Assembly (NCBI GenBank): GCA_012934845.2
Contig: WNNJ02001554.1
Location: 124,001 to 188,000 of the forward strand
Direction: 5' to 3'
DNA: 64,000 nt
Origin: Pomphorhynchus laevis
Lineage: Eukaryota > Acanthocephala > Palaeacanthocephala > Echinorhynchida > Pomphorhynchidae
This document shows positions 34,441-46,603 of this stretch, piece by piece; the stretch's first letter is position 1, and every line of letters starts with the position of its first letter. The notes beneath the pieces are model-generated. The model was not told where the DNA came from. It made no database searches and saw nothing but the letters and a program-made list of their open reading frames with translations. Made by a program: the position numbers and the translations under genes.

Positions 34441-35940
34441 ATATAAATATATTCAACAATTAAAGCATTTTAAGCAGCCTATATTTTACAAAAATATGAC
34501 AATTCCATAGTTAATGTATGTATTCAAATGTCAAATGCTATAGAAGAAAAATATATATTTTATGGTAATCAAAAATAAGCACCAAATATAAATTTATAGC
34601 GAATTATATGCGCAGTTGACAAACTATACTCGTTCAAACTTCAGAAGGCTTGTCTTATAAAATGCTAACAGTTGTGAATTTCTGATTTTCTGCATATTCG
34701 TCATGATTGCCAGATATTTAATTGTGTACTTAAAAATAAGGCAATCGTGAGCAATTCGAAGAAAATATTCTTTGAGTAGCTATGCAATAAGGAAATAATG
34801 TTACTTAATGTTGGTATAATGTTATCACAAGAAAACAATATCTACACGATAACGAATCGAAACATTAGAAAACGAAGGATAACATTTTAGAATTAAGTCG
34901 AAAGGCATTGGCGCAAACAGTTATGATGTCTCATTTTGGATTTAACATTTTTGGATGATTGGTTATCTAGTTTAACTTTTGGTTCTGTTAATTATTTATC
35001 TGATGACGCATTTATGGGCTACAAGAATTTTAATGGTATCTCTTAACATAAAATTAAAAAAGATCATTTTTTATTTTAAGATTCTTGTTATGGTCTTATT
35101 TGCGGAGATAAATTTTTTAAAATTAGTGAAAATGAGTTTTGCATTAGCAATTCGAATGTAACCTCCAGACTACTGTACATTTTATTATAATTCAGAATAG
35201 TAATATTTACTAGAAATATTAGGAATTTTCAAATTCTAAAAATTTATTATTTCTCAGAATAAATAAGATTAATGGTTTTATACAAAGGAATACAGTTTTT
35301 TTATACAAAGGAATAAATTATGTTATAATAATATTATTAACATTATTTAATAATATAATTTGTATTTAAATAAGCAAAATATAACACAAATTTTCAAAAA
35401 AAGCTTTATTTATAAATATTATTAAATTTAAAAATTTAAATTTAAAAAGTAACTTAAGTTTCAGTAAATTAAACTTGTAAGTATTTGTAATATTTTATAA
35501 TGTAAAATTAAATCAAATTGTTTAAATTTCAGAAAATAAAACTTAAAAATAAAAATTATTATTATTATGGTCTATATTCATCGTGAAGAAGATGTAAAAT
35601 ATGTTTTAACTGTGATTTCTTTTAATACCCATTAGATAACAACCACATATTTAGCTATTACTAAGCAAAAATAGTTTTATGATTATTCAACAAAAATGTT
35701 ACTATGAAAGTTATTGCATTAAAATCTTCATAATTTGCAAACTACTTTAATATATTCAGACTCATTCAGTAAATAATGAAAAATAGAATTCGATTCATTG
35801 AAAAACATAAACAAATTCTTTAGGCAGATAGATTTGGAAATATCTCAGCTTTAATGAAAAAACTAACACATCAGTCATTATTTAACAGAACAAAAGTGTA
35901 ATGTCAAATCAATAATTTGATCAATAAAATTGAACTAAAT
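34441..35940. other. AT-rich spacer, no feature seen
   Basis: No supported gene. The 60-codon open frame at 34979 is low-complexity. Confidence 0.5.
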
Positions 35941-36098
35941 AATTACTGCGGCTTAATCAAAGAAAAGAATAAATTATGTTTGATATTTCGCTAACTACTG
36001 CTAGCATCTTCAGAAAATTGAATTTTCTGAAGATGCTAGCAGTAGTTAGCGAAATATCAAACATAATTTCTTCTTTTTTTGATTAAGCCCCAGTAATT
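35941..36098. mobile_element. Foldback element 3 with paired hammerhead-like cores
   Basis: Near-perfect 158-bp palindrome; outer ends AATTACTG and CAGTAATT, then GCTTAATCAAAGAAAAG. On the plus strand CTGAAGA (36027-36033), one T, GCTAGC, AGTA loop, GTTAGC and GAAA (36051-36054); the minus strand has the same. CTGAAGA fits the hammerhead consensus CUGANGA. The extra T before the stem is the main departure. Confidence 0.8.
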
Positions 36099-36528
36099 AT
36101 TTATCAATAATGAATCAGTATCAACTATTTAAAAAATTGAAGTAGTTGCTGAGTTGGTTAAATTATTAACTACAGGCGATTTAACTAAATACTAAACGAT
36201 TTAATATCGCATTTATCAGTTAAAGGACTATCGCAATGCTCACAAATTCAGGAAACAGAAATAATATTATTTTCTTTCTACTCGATAGATACACACGACA
36301 ATCAAAGAATTATACCATCGAATACATCACTAGACAATAATTTATAAATATATATTTAATTTCAAACTACATTTGTGACTAAAACACCTTAATTTAACAT
36401 CTACATAATCTTAACATCTACATTTCAAACGCAGTTAATTAATATGTTTTTCAACTATTTAATTTAAAAATATACTTTATTAAAGACTTTAAAATAGACG
36501 ACTTTTTATAAAGTTTAGATAAAAATAT
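36099..36528. other. AT-rich spacer, no feature seen
   Basis: Nothing recognisable. Confidence 0.5.
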
Positions 36529-36785
36529 TTTTTAAATTAGAAGAAAGATGGCAAAAACCAACGCAAAATTTATTAAATTGAATATTTCGATGCCTAGCTG
36601 GCATCAGCTTCAGCAATTGTAAGAGTTTTAATAACCAAGACTTATTTTTAAAATAAGTCTTACGTTAAAAATAAGTCTTGGTTAATAAAACTTTTACAAT
36701 TGCTGAAGATGATGCCAGCTAGGCATCGAAATATTCAATTTAATAAATTTTGCGTTGGTTTTTGCCATCTTTCTTCTAATTTAAA
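36529..36785. mobile_element. Foldback element 4 with hammerhead-like cores
   Basis: A 257-bp near-perfect palindrome. Ends ATTAGAAGAAAGATGGCAAA and its complement. On the plus strand CTGAAGA (36702-36708) is followed by T, GATGCC, AGCTA loop, GGCATC and GAAA (36727-36730); stem II has six Watson-Crick pairs. The left arm keeps the stem and TTTC but its CTGA segment differs. An open frame starting inside the right arm is an accident of the palindrome. Confidence 0.8.
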
Positions 36786-37302
36786 TGCTATTACACCGTC
36801 GCAATCCTCATTCAAATTCAAAAATATTTTCCGCAGCAAAACACAATATGCAAAATATGGCGTCAAAATATTCATACAATTTATGAATTTAACACTTTTA
36901 TATTTCAATCTTTAAACATCTAATTTGAAACTTAAATAATAATTATTTGATAAATAACTCCATTAATTTGAAAAAACAAAATGCTACTAAGCGAGAACTT
37001 TAATTCATTAAAGTTATTAATTTGTTAAAATATTTGGAAGGTATCCGTATTGATTGCTTGACTATAATTGTTGAATGAGAAACCAGTCAGCATGCAAATT
37101 TAAATTTTCGAGGTTAATAAATTTTGTTCGTTAATAGTTTCGTTATTATTACAAATCATTAACCGAAATCATTTGTTTTCAGAGAAACCTGTAAAAATTT
37201 CATATTATTCCTGGAAGTAAATATAATTAGAAATAAGTGATTGATCCATCTTTTTTAATTTCGAATGTTGAAGTAGGATTAATAAAATACAATTTATATT
37301 TT
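36786..37302. other. AT-rich spacer, no feature seen
   Basis: Nothing recognisable. Confidence 0.5.
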
Positions 37303-37333
37303 GTATTTCGCTAGTTTCTTTTGTATCATCAGA
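37303..37333 (-). other. Hammerhead-like core, weak stem
   Basis: On the minus strand CTGATGA (37332-37326) and GAAA (37309-37306) are 16 bases apart, with AGCGAAATAC as in the foldback elements, but the bases between do not pair well. Probably a single decayed arm of a foldback-type repeat. Confidence 0.35.
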
Positions 37334-40020
37334 AATAGAAACAGAATGTCTAACAGAAGCATAAGTACGTTTTATGTAAGTTTCTGATGTTGTTTACAGC
37401 AGCTAGATAATTTAAAAATCAAAATAACAAAAATAACTTGAAGTTCAAATATTATGATTATAGTATTTAGTTACCTTTATCGATTATTAAGATGACTAAA
37501 TGAAATATATCTTTTAAACGAATCATTTAAAATTTGAATGGTACAATAAAATTTGAATGTTAATAATTTTTCAATTAATATATTTTAAATTTGATAATAA
37601 TAACCTTTGGTAAGATAGATCAGATCCCTTAGATTAAACTACATATTTTGTATTATTAAAAAATTAAAAATAGGAATACTTTAAGCATAAAATAAATTTA
37701 ACATAAAAATTAACTTAAATTGTGTATAGTAATGATTAATTACGAATTAGTATTCAACCGATTGAATTTAATTTCGTCAATCTGCGTTCATTTGTACCTT
37801 TTACAGTTTAATTTCTTATTAAGCGATTCTCTTTATCTTCTGTTTGTAAGTATTTTCTGTTGAAAGTTATATTTTGTAAATTTAAATGGCTCCTCTTTGT
37901 TTAAAGTTTGCTCATGGGTGTGTTATACAAATTTATGACAAAGCTCCCTTTTTGTCGAGAGGTAATAGTGTGAATAAAAATCTACATTCATCAGTTTTTT
38001 ATAGAAAAACTGATGTAGTTTTTCACTTATAACTTAATTTATACTTAAATTGCACTTACAACGATTATTTTATAGATTTAGTGAACAGTAAACTTGTCTG
38101 CTTTATACAAATAAGTATACAATCACACTTATGTGTTGAATTTAACACGAACAATTGCTTTCTAGCTATGCGTAATTCGGAACAGATATAAATGGGTCAA
38201 TATTATATATACAATAGAATTCTCGTAAAATAAATTCAAATGTCTAAGGCATTTAGCCTTAATTAAACACACTTTAGCTATATCATGTGAATTGAATACT
38301 CGCGAATAAGTATTCATTCGTCAAATTCTAGAAGACAATTTGTGAAACAGTTAATGACCATAAAATTGACGTGATTTAATTTACGCATACAAATATATCA
38401 AGTTGTCAAATCTGCGAATCCGGTGAATAAGAGAACTCAGTAAAAACTAAGACTATCGTTTGAGCAGTGAATATAGATAAAGATGATCGTAAGTACTGAA
38501 GAGAGTTATCAGTTTATTGAACAATATGTTGGTTTTGAATTTAGACTAAAATAACAAAAATTGAGATTTTTGAATGTTTTTCAGAAATCACATGCTTTCA
38601 GTTTCCTTTTATCCACTCTTTTCAATTCGGACTTGTTATTTTTATTAATTAAAAACAGGATACGGACGCTCTTAATCTTCCAGTTTTAAGAAAAAGAAAT
38701 TTATTTAGTTCATTCTATTTATTTGTTCTAATAAATAGAATGTGAAATAAATAAACTAATAAAGGAAATTTGATTAAACTATATTGTCAAAAATATTCCT
38801 GTTTCCTCGCCTTCTTGTAATAATTCGGATTGGAAACGAATGTTTTCCATTAATAAAGGAAATTTAATCAAACAAATTTGATCAAAAAGCCTGTAATTAC
38901 TTTGTAATTATGAATTTTTGCAAATTATGAATTCACAGCATTAGACTTCAGTTATGGTAGGATGTGAAAATATACTGAATCTCAATCGTATTAAGATGAG
39001 CAAATGGATTCATCTCAAAGCAAATGGATTTAAATTTTGACCGTATTTAAAATGATGGATGCTAGTAGTCTAGAAGAGGTATACTTGGTATGTAAAAATG
39101 CTTTGAAAACTTCAGTTTAGTTTTGGAAGAACGTATAACCTATCAAAATTGTTACTCCTTACCGTCCTAATTTTTTAATACTTAGTTTGGCGACAGAAGC
39201 AGGAAGTTTTGGTTACAGGCATACTGAATGTATGAAACACTTCGTCTAACTCTTTAATGGCTAGGCAATGTTTTTTGCTTTACTCTCTTTTACCAACTTC
39301 CAGAATATATCCTTAAAAAGGATATAGTCATGTAAATAATCACGTTTGCCATGAATTACTTGCTTATGATATTTTACTCACTAATAAATATAAGAAATAA
39401 TTTGACAACCTTTCTGGTTCAATAACTTATCTTTTTCAAGATAGTAGTTTATGCAATTGAGTTATAAAAGATAAAGTTATTTTGTTGAAAAATACATACA
39501 AAAATGTACAAGAAAAATAGCAAAACATAATATTTTTTGGCCTTTAGAGTAGAGCAATATTGCTCACTCTAAATATTCTTTTTATATATTATTATATACA
39601 TATATATGATCCTTTTCACTGAATCCGTTCTTTTGTTAAAGATTAAGTTTCGAAAAACGATAAAAATGACCACAGATACGGGCTTGGTACATTACTTGCA
39701 GATATTTCTTTCGATCTTTATGATATTGTATTTAAAAACTAAAATTGTTACATGAAATAATACCAACGCGATAACTACCAAATATATTACGTAATAACTA
39801 CCAGAGTTACTATGGAAGTTCAAAATCGCTTTGTTTGTTCAATTTTCGCATCATTGTTTGAATAGTCATTTCTTTTCTGAAAGAAAGGTTCATTTTCTTC
39901 CATTAATATTCAATAATTTCTACAAATTAATTTGTGGAAATAAATTAAAATCCTTTTATGTTAATAAAATGTATCTATTAGATTTAAAATCCTTTATTTT
40001 TCAATATTTAAATATTCCGA
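37334..40020. other. Very AT-rich spacer, no gene seen
   Basis: Contains scattered short direct repeats such as AATAAAGGAAATTT (38757 and 38854). No supported ORF, RNA gene or element boundary. Confidence 0.5.
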
Positions 40021-40227
40021 AATGCAATGATTGACCACAATACAATGGTTGACCACAATACAATGGTTGACCACAATACAATGGTTGACCACAATACAAT
40101 GCTTGACCACAATACAATGGTTGACCACAATACAATGCTTGACCACAATACAATGCTTGACCACAATACAATGCTTGACCACAATACAATGGTTGACCAC
40201 AATACAATGATTGACCACAATAATCAC
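40021..40227. repeat. 18-bp minisatellite
   Basis: About eleven copies of TACAATGGTTGACCACAA. One position alternates between G, C and A (ATGGTTG, ATGCTTG, ATGATTG). Because 18 is a multiple of three, four of the six frames stay open, which creates spurious proteins such as repeated MVDHNT; none is a gene. Confidence 0.95.
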
Positions 40228-42204
40228 AAAATTTTATTTTGTAAAATCTTGTTTATTTTATTTTTATTTCATTTATTTTAATCCGCACTTTGTAGCATTA
40301 ACATTTTCAGAAAATGTTAATGCATTTTATATTTTTTTCATTTATCGGTTTGGGTTTTTAAAGATTATCGTCTTCAAATTATCTTCATAATCGTCTCCAT
40401 ATTAAAAGCGAGTCCAAAAACTGATCAACAAAATATTTTAATCAACTTATTTATAGCAACTTATTTTTAGGTATCACATAAAATATTATAAGGGCAAATA
40501 GTAAAGTTTTAAATTAAACAACTAAAATTGAGTAGCTGCGATAATAGCGGTAGTCAACAGAGAAACATTAACTCGACATATTATTTCTTACTCTAGCACC
40601 GGAAGATTAAGAAATCATGTTTTTTCTATTAAAGAGTCATGTGTCACCTGGTTATTAGTCATCGATTTTAAACACAACTTAAATTTCTACGCTTACCGAT
40701 GTGATCTTTTAATTAAGCATAGAAAGCAAATGTTACTGAACCAAAAATAATATAATGACACTGGACCAAAACTTAATATACATTTTTAGAATAAACTTTC
40801 ACAAATAAAGTAATTATTGCTTTGGTAGATAATTTTAATGAAATGAATAACGGATTTTATGTTTGTAGGGACGAATTTCGAGCAAAGCTTATTTTGGTGT
40901 AAATTTGCGAAATGATATCGTTAAGGTAAGAAATTTGAAAGGCAATATGCAGTACCTCGTATTTTTAATGAATATCAAGTTATTTATGGAATATTATGTA
41001 ATATTATATAATATTCCTTAGTTAAAATATGATGCAATATTTCAACTAAAAAATATTGCATAATTAGCTTATATGACCAACTTAAAAATGGATATAAAAA
41101 TTGAGTAACATTCTTTTTAAAATAAGTTAATTGTATATATCGATGCTGTAAATGAATATTATATTTATTAAATTAAATATTATATTTATGATTTGAGATA
41201 TATAAATGCTATAAATGAATAAATGTTGTAAATTAATATTATATTTATTAAATTATATATTTATTATATATATTTAATAAATTATATATTTATTAAATAT
41301 ATTTAATAAATTATATATTTAATAAATTATATATTTATTAAATGAATAAATGCTGTAAATGAATATTATATTTAACAAATGGTTTTAAATTTTACTGCCG
41401 GTTGTGATCCTCTCTGGACCTTTATCTATATAATGATTGGAAATATTCAACAACATAACAGGAACAGTTATTTATTTCATTTTATAAACGTTTCGGTGTA
41501 AACACCTTCTTATAGTATATTGTATATACTATACAATAATGTCTTTAGATAATCGTGATGATATGCATTGTTTAAAAATTGAAATTAAATTCGTGGGTTA
41601 CATATAATAAAACTACATTATATAATTTTTAAAATTTAAATTAATCCAATTGAAATAGTAAATTGCTGTAATTATTTTCGTTAATTTACTTGAAAAAAAT
41701 GAAATTATATTATCAATTTTTGCTATTTTAAATCAATTCTAACTAATTAATAGATAAATAATAAATTTATGCAAGCATTTATTCTAAATATCTAAATTAT
41801 TTTCAAAAGTCGTTTATTTAGCGAATAAAATCTTTATCTAGCATTAATCAAAACTTGTAATGTGCCAAAAGCCTGCCATGTCTTAACGAACATCACGTAT
41901 TGCCTGATATTAGAATATTCTGAATGAAAAAATTCTCAATTCGGAGTAGCTTAACTCTACAGCTTATGATATAATGAACACAATAAACGTCAGGTAGAAG
42001 AGTAAAAACTAAACGCTAATTTTGTTAAAATTGCAACGGTCAGTAACCGTTGAACGTGTGATTATTGAGCATGCTATTAAATATTATGGAAAATGCAATA
42101 TTTCTTTGTACACAAACGAAAACTAATCTTTCTTGTTTTTTAAGTAACACCAAATTAACCAAAAATTTAAGTTGCAAAAATGCTATATGAGAATATTCTC
42201 TGCA
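40228..42204. other. Very AT-rich spacer with short TA repeats
   Basis: At 41150-41375 a TGTAAATGAATATTATATTT-type segment recurs among ATTTATTAAAT runs. At 41491-41515 the minus strand has a GGTGTTTACACC hairpin followed by GAAACG, preceded by ATAAGAA; this is only loosely like a hammerhead core. No gene seen. Confidence 0.5.
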
Positions 42205-42210
42205 TACAAA

Positions 42211-43370
42211 TTACAAAACGGACACAAATAAAGTAATATTTAAGCCCGATATGGATATTTAATATTAAAGGCCGTTACAAAACGAACACAAATAAAGTAA
42301 TATTTAAGCCCGATATGGATATTTAATATTAAAGGCCGTTACAAAACAGACACAAATTAAGTAATATTTAAGCCCGATATGGATATTTAATATTAAAGGC
42401 CGTTACAAAACGAACACAAATAAAGTAATATTTAAGCCCGATATGGATATTTAATATTAAAGGCCGTTACAAAAAAGGGACACAAATAAAGTAATATTTA
42501 AGTTCGATATGGATATTTAATATTAAAGGCCGTTACAAAACGGACACAAATAAAGTAATATATAAGCCCGATATGGATATTTAATATTAAAGGCCGTTAC
42601 AAAACAGACACAAATTAAGTAATATTTAAGCCCGATATGGATATTTAATATTAAAGGCCGTTACAAAACAGACACAAATAAAGTAATATTTAAGCCCGAT
42701 ATGGATATTTAATATTAAAGGCCGTTACAAAACAGACACAAATTAAGTAATATTTAAGCCCGATATGGATATTTAATATTAAAGGCCGTTACAAAACAGA
42801 CACAAATAAAGTAATATTTAAGTTCGATATGGATATTTAATATTAAAGGCCGTTACAAAACGGACACAAATAAAGTAATATATAAGCCCGATATGGATAT
42901 TTAATATTAAAGGCCGTTACAAAACAGACACAAATTAAGTAATATTTAAGCCCGATATGGATATTTAATATTAAAGGCCGTTACAAAACAGACACAAATA
43001 AAGTAATATTTAAGCCCGATATGGATATTTAATATTAAAGGCCGTTACAAAACAGACACAAATTAAGTAATATTTAAGCCCGATATGGATATTTAATATT
43101 AAAGGCCGTTACAAAACAGACACAAATAAAGTAATATTTAAGTTCGATATGGATATTTAATATTAAAGGCCGTTACAAAACGGACACAAATAAAGTAATA
43201 TATAAGCCCGATATGGATATTTAATATTAAAGGCCGTTACAAAACAGACACAAATTAAGTAATATTTAAGCCCGATATGGATATTTAATATTAAAGGCCG
43301 TTACAAAACAGACACAAATAAAGTAATATTTAAGCCAGATATGGATATTTAATATTAAAGCCCGTAAATA
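42211..43370. repeat. 64-bp satellite with a five-monomer (320-bp) higher-order repeat
   Basis: About eighteen head-to-tail monomers of 64 bp containing TAAGCCCGATATGGATATTT and GGCCGTTACAAAA. Monomer variants recur every fifth unit: the AAGTTCGAT form lies at 42501, 42821 and 43141, exactly 320 bp apart, each followed by the TATATAAG form. The first units (42211-42480) and the last are less regular. Confidence 0.95.
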
Positions 43371-43585
43371 GGGGTTAATATTTAATCAATAGAGAATATG
43401 GCAAAAATAAACCCAATGTTCATAAAAAGTGTTTTAAGCAACCGAAAAGACTGCATTTTTGGTTCCTAAAAAGATCATTGCAATTGAACAGGTGATTTTA
43501 TTGTACCTGACGATAGCTTCTGATACAATACTTCAACCTATCAACAAAACTTGTTTATTCTAAATTTAAGCATATTTGTACAACA

Positions 43586-43757
43586 AGAAGAAATTATATA
43601 ATTTTAAATATTTTTACTTAGATCAATAGGATATATCTTGTAGTCTTTTAAATAATTAAACACTTGAAATAATAAAACACAAGAAATTATATAATTTTAA
43701 ATATTTTTAATTAGATCAATATGATATATCTTGTAGTCTTTTAAATAATAAAACACT
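43586..43757. repeat. Direct duplication of about 95 bp
   Basis: AAGAAATTATATAATTTTAA followed by ATATCTTGTAGTCTTTTAAA occurs twice in tandem with few differences. Confidence 0.8.
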
Positions 43758-44866
43758 ACTATATATTGGGTTCAGGGGTTATTTACACTGTAAGTACATA
43801 ATCTAGAAATATATTTTTATAATTCACTAAGTAGTACTGTTTACGATAGTATCTAGTCTGTAGCGTCAATTACAAGTGTCTAGCCAAGCATAGTAATCAT
43901 ATTTTTCGTTAACAAAAAACTTAACATGACATTCTTATCACCGTTGCTGTCATTTGCTGATCCGAGTGTGCCATAGTTGATCAGTAGCGGACGAGGTCTA
44001 CCGATACTGAAATGTAGCGTACTGCTGTTGGCGTATAGATAGGATTGAAGTTGCCTGCAGAATAAAAATAGTCATCAAAATTTCAATAATAGTTAATTAT
44101 TAATTAACTATTAATTAATTGTTTCACATAAACAAGTTTGCATTTGCAAAATTTTATTGCAAAAAATATTCACTTTATTTTGATTATGAATATAACCATA
44201 TGTCAAATACTAATTTTAATTGTCATTATCTCTATTGTCAGAAATATGGTCCTGTAAGTACTTCGACAAGAAAATTAAAAATCATATTACATTTTTAAAT
44301 TCAAATATTTTATATATTTAAATATTTTATTCAAATAATTAAATGTATTTTAGAATTCAAATATATTTTTAGTGTAATTAATTAAAATTTAATTTTAGGG
44401 TATTAATTAGTAATTATTTTAAATTAATATTAAAAGATTTTTTACCTATGCGTTATAATTTTTAAAATTTACTTTCAACTGTGAAATTATTAATTATTTT
44501 ATAATTAATAATTAATAACTTATTATTAATTATTGATGTTTAAATTATTTTTAAATGCGAGGTTATTAATCAATACATTTCAGAAGCAAATTAATTTTAA
44601 ATTTATCATCCATTTCATTTATTTGTTCTAATTAGGATAACGCTTTTGAAACAAATCATATTTAAAACGCTAAAGAATTTATTATTTTAACTAAAGACAA
44701 GTTAACATTTTTTATTTTTAGTCAAAGCAATAAACAATTGGTTTATTTTACAATAAGAAACGATTGTGATGGAAAATAATAAAAACTACTTTATTTGTTC
44801 ATCTGCAATTTCTCTTACCATGTGTGATATGAAAAATAGTTAGCGCATTTTCTGACTTATATTTAA
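43758..44866. other. AT-rich spacer, no feature seen
   Basis: Nothing recognisable beyond low-complexity TTAATTA-rich DNA. Confidence 0.5.
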
Positions 44867-46180
44867 AAAAAGGATTTATTTTAAGGTGGCAAATGCGTGC
44901 CAGCGCACGCTTACATGACCACAACAAAACAAGACTGTGAATCAGGTGTCGAGAAGGTGTGAACGGAGGAGGTGTTTGAATGTGATAAAGAAGGGAGCGC
45001 GGCGGACGTCGAGAGGGAGTTGATTCCAGGCGAGTGAGGCGGCGACGAGGAAGGATCGGAGACCGTAGTTGTTGGAGTAATTAGGAACGTGGAGTAAGAG
45101 GGTATGACAGGAACGAAGCGATAGCGAGGTGAGGCGAGTATCGTCTAAGAAAGGAAGGTTGATGAACGATGGGGAGCCGACAGCGATGAGACGAAAAGTA
45201 ACGAGAAGAAGGCGGAGTTTGATGCGGATGTAGATGGTGGGCCAGGAGAGTTGGGCAAAATATGTGGATGTGTGGTCGAAGCGACGGAGACGAAAGAGCA
45301 CTCGAACGGCGGTGTTGATTATTCGTTGTAGGGGTAGGATGATGAATTTTGGAGAATTGGCGAAAAGGCTGAGGCAGTAATCGATTTTAGGGAAAAGAAG
45401 CGATGAAAGAAGAGACATACAAGAACGGAAGTCGATAAGGGGGCGGATACGGCGGATGTCACGAAGAATTAAGTTAGACGAGCGGACCTTGTCACGGACG
45501 AAGGGTTTAAGGGAAAGGTGATCATCGAAATGGAAGCGTAAGAAAGTGATATTGCGGACTATGGGGATGATCGATGAGGCAAAATAAACAGTGGGAGGAG
45601 ATATGTTTGATTTACGGGAGAGGATCCACATTATTTTGGACTTTTCGAGGTTTTGAACGAGATGGAGATTGGAGAGACGTTTGTAGATAGAACAAAGACA
45701 GTTGGAGGCAGAAATGCCGATATCGTGTATGCGATGTGCGGGTGCATGAGCATAGATTAGAATGTCATCGGCGTATTGCATGACGTTAAAGGAGTAAGGT
45801 TTGATAAATGGAGAGAGATCGCCAAGCAAAAGAGAGAAAAGCAGGGGACCTAGGACTGAACCTTGTGGAACCCCGCAAAAAATAGGGATGGGAGGGGAGG
45901 ATGATGAATTAGAACAGACGCGAAAAGGAACGGTCGGATAGATATGAGGCGAACCATGCTACGGAGGAGGAAGAAAAGCCGTAATCATAACGAAGGCGAG
46001 AAAGGAGGACGGAGTGGTCGACAATGTCGAATGCGGAGGAGAGATCGAGGGAGATGAGAACACTATATAGAGCCTTGTCTCGAGAAATGAGTAAGTCGTT
46101 GTACACTTTTATGCATGCGATTTCTGTCGAGTGATTAGAGCGGAAAGCGGATTGGAAAGGAGGGTACAGATTGGCAAAAA
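44867..46180 (-). mobile_element. LINE F3, 5'-truncated copy
   Basis: 3' third of F3, ending (on the minus strand) in AATAAATCC and a T-rich tail at 44867. Homology to the 22.1-25.7 kb copy begins near 46177 inside the reverse transcriptase, so the copy is 5'-truncated as is usual for LINE insertions. Confidence 0.88.
44942..46177 (-). pseudogene. LINE F3 ORF2: reverse transcriptase palm to C-terminus
   Basis: Starts at the truncation with PPFQSAFRSNHSTEIACIK (46170). The SLDLSSAFDIVDHS box is near 46050, GVPQGSVLGP near 45870 and the catalytic MQYADDILIYAH near 45780. The C-terminal domain is intact to 44942: MWILSRKSN, LLSSLLFPKIDYCLSLF, LQRIINTAVRVLF and FVPNYS-type residues, and a final FKHLLRSHLLDT. 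One frame change near 45910 separates the first palm part from the rest. This copy supplies the residues deleted in the 24-kb copy, which helps date that deletion as copy-specific. Confidence 0.87.
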
Positions 46181-46221
46181 ATACAACGACATGTGGTCGA
46201 CAAAGTACTAGCGCCTTATCT

Positions 46222-46318
46222 ACAATTGATATAATTAAATCAGCTAACTGAGTCTACGTATTGTTATATAATTATAAAATAAACAAAACATAATAATGCT
46301 AAATCAAAATTTAATAAT
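46222..46318. repeat. Dispersed repeat, copy 1 of 2 (about 90 bp)
   Basis: Contains ATAATTATAAAATAAACAAA and ACATAATAATGCTAAATCAA; nearly the same sequence is at 49552-49640. Here it sits between the F3 truncation and the Penelope-like element, so it could be the outer part of the latter. Confidence 0.8.
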
Positions 46319-46449
46319 TAAATAATAAAATTAATAATTGTTTTTAGATTTTCTATAATTTTAATCAAGTTAAAAAATAAAAATAAAAAATAAAATTTAA
46401 AATAAACGTCATTTTTATGAATTGACTAATAAATAACAGACGTTGTATC

Positions 46450-46590
46450 AGAATAAGAATTAGAGGTCATCAGGAGGAACTGCTATGCTATCAGGTTTCG
46501 GCCCCTAACTCCTCTACCCAACATAGCAGCGGGGCCAAATACATGCTAATGATGTATTTCCTCTGAAATAACTATCTAGTATCTTATTCT
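46450..46590 (-). ncRNA. Folded RNA element with hammerhead-like three-way junction
   Basis: Lies 14 bp beyond the stop of the Penelope-like reverse transcriptase, same strand. An outer helix AGAATAAGA/TCTTATTCT (46450-46458 with 46582-46590) and CCTCT/AGAGG lead to CTGATGA (46473-46467) and GAAA (46560-46557). A hairpin AAATACAT/ATGTATTT occupies the stem III position, and CTGCTATG/CATAGCAG (46480-46487 with 46522-46529) the distal stem I position. GGCCCC (46500-46505) can pair with GGGGCC (46531-46536), crossing it. The inner stem I is only G-C plus G-U, and stem II needs a one-base shift, so cleavage is uncertain. Hammerheads in Penelope-like elements are established. Confidence 0.5.
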
Positions 46591-46603
46591 AATGCAAAGT
46601 ATA

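Noticed and set aside
36700-36915. 71-codon open frame
   Set aside because: Starts inside the arm of foldback 4 and has no motif.
39994-40281. Four overlapping open frames (repeated VDHNT, CGQPLY and similar)
   Set aside because: They are products of the 18-bp minisatellite, whose length is a multiple of three; no gene.
41491-41515. Hammerhead core with GGTGTTTACACC stem and GAAACG
   Set aside because: The upstream ATAAGAA does not match CUGANGA well enough; kept only as a note in the spacer entry.
42211-43370. Possible CRISPR-like regular repeat
   Set aside because: The repeats are contiguous with no unique spacers and the context is eukaryotic; it is a satellite.
46450-46590. HDV-like self-cleaving ribozyme (because of the crossing helices)
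   Set aside because: The two crossing helices are present, but there is no P3 or P4 hairpin in the required places; the hammerhead-like junction explains more of the bases.
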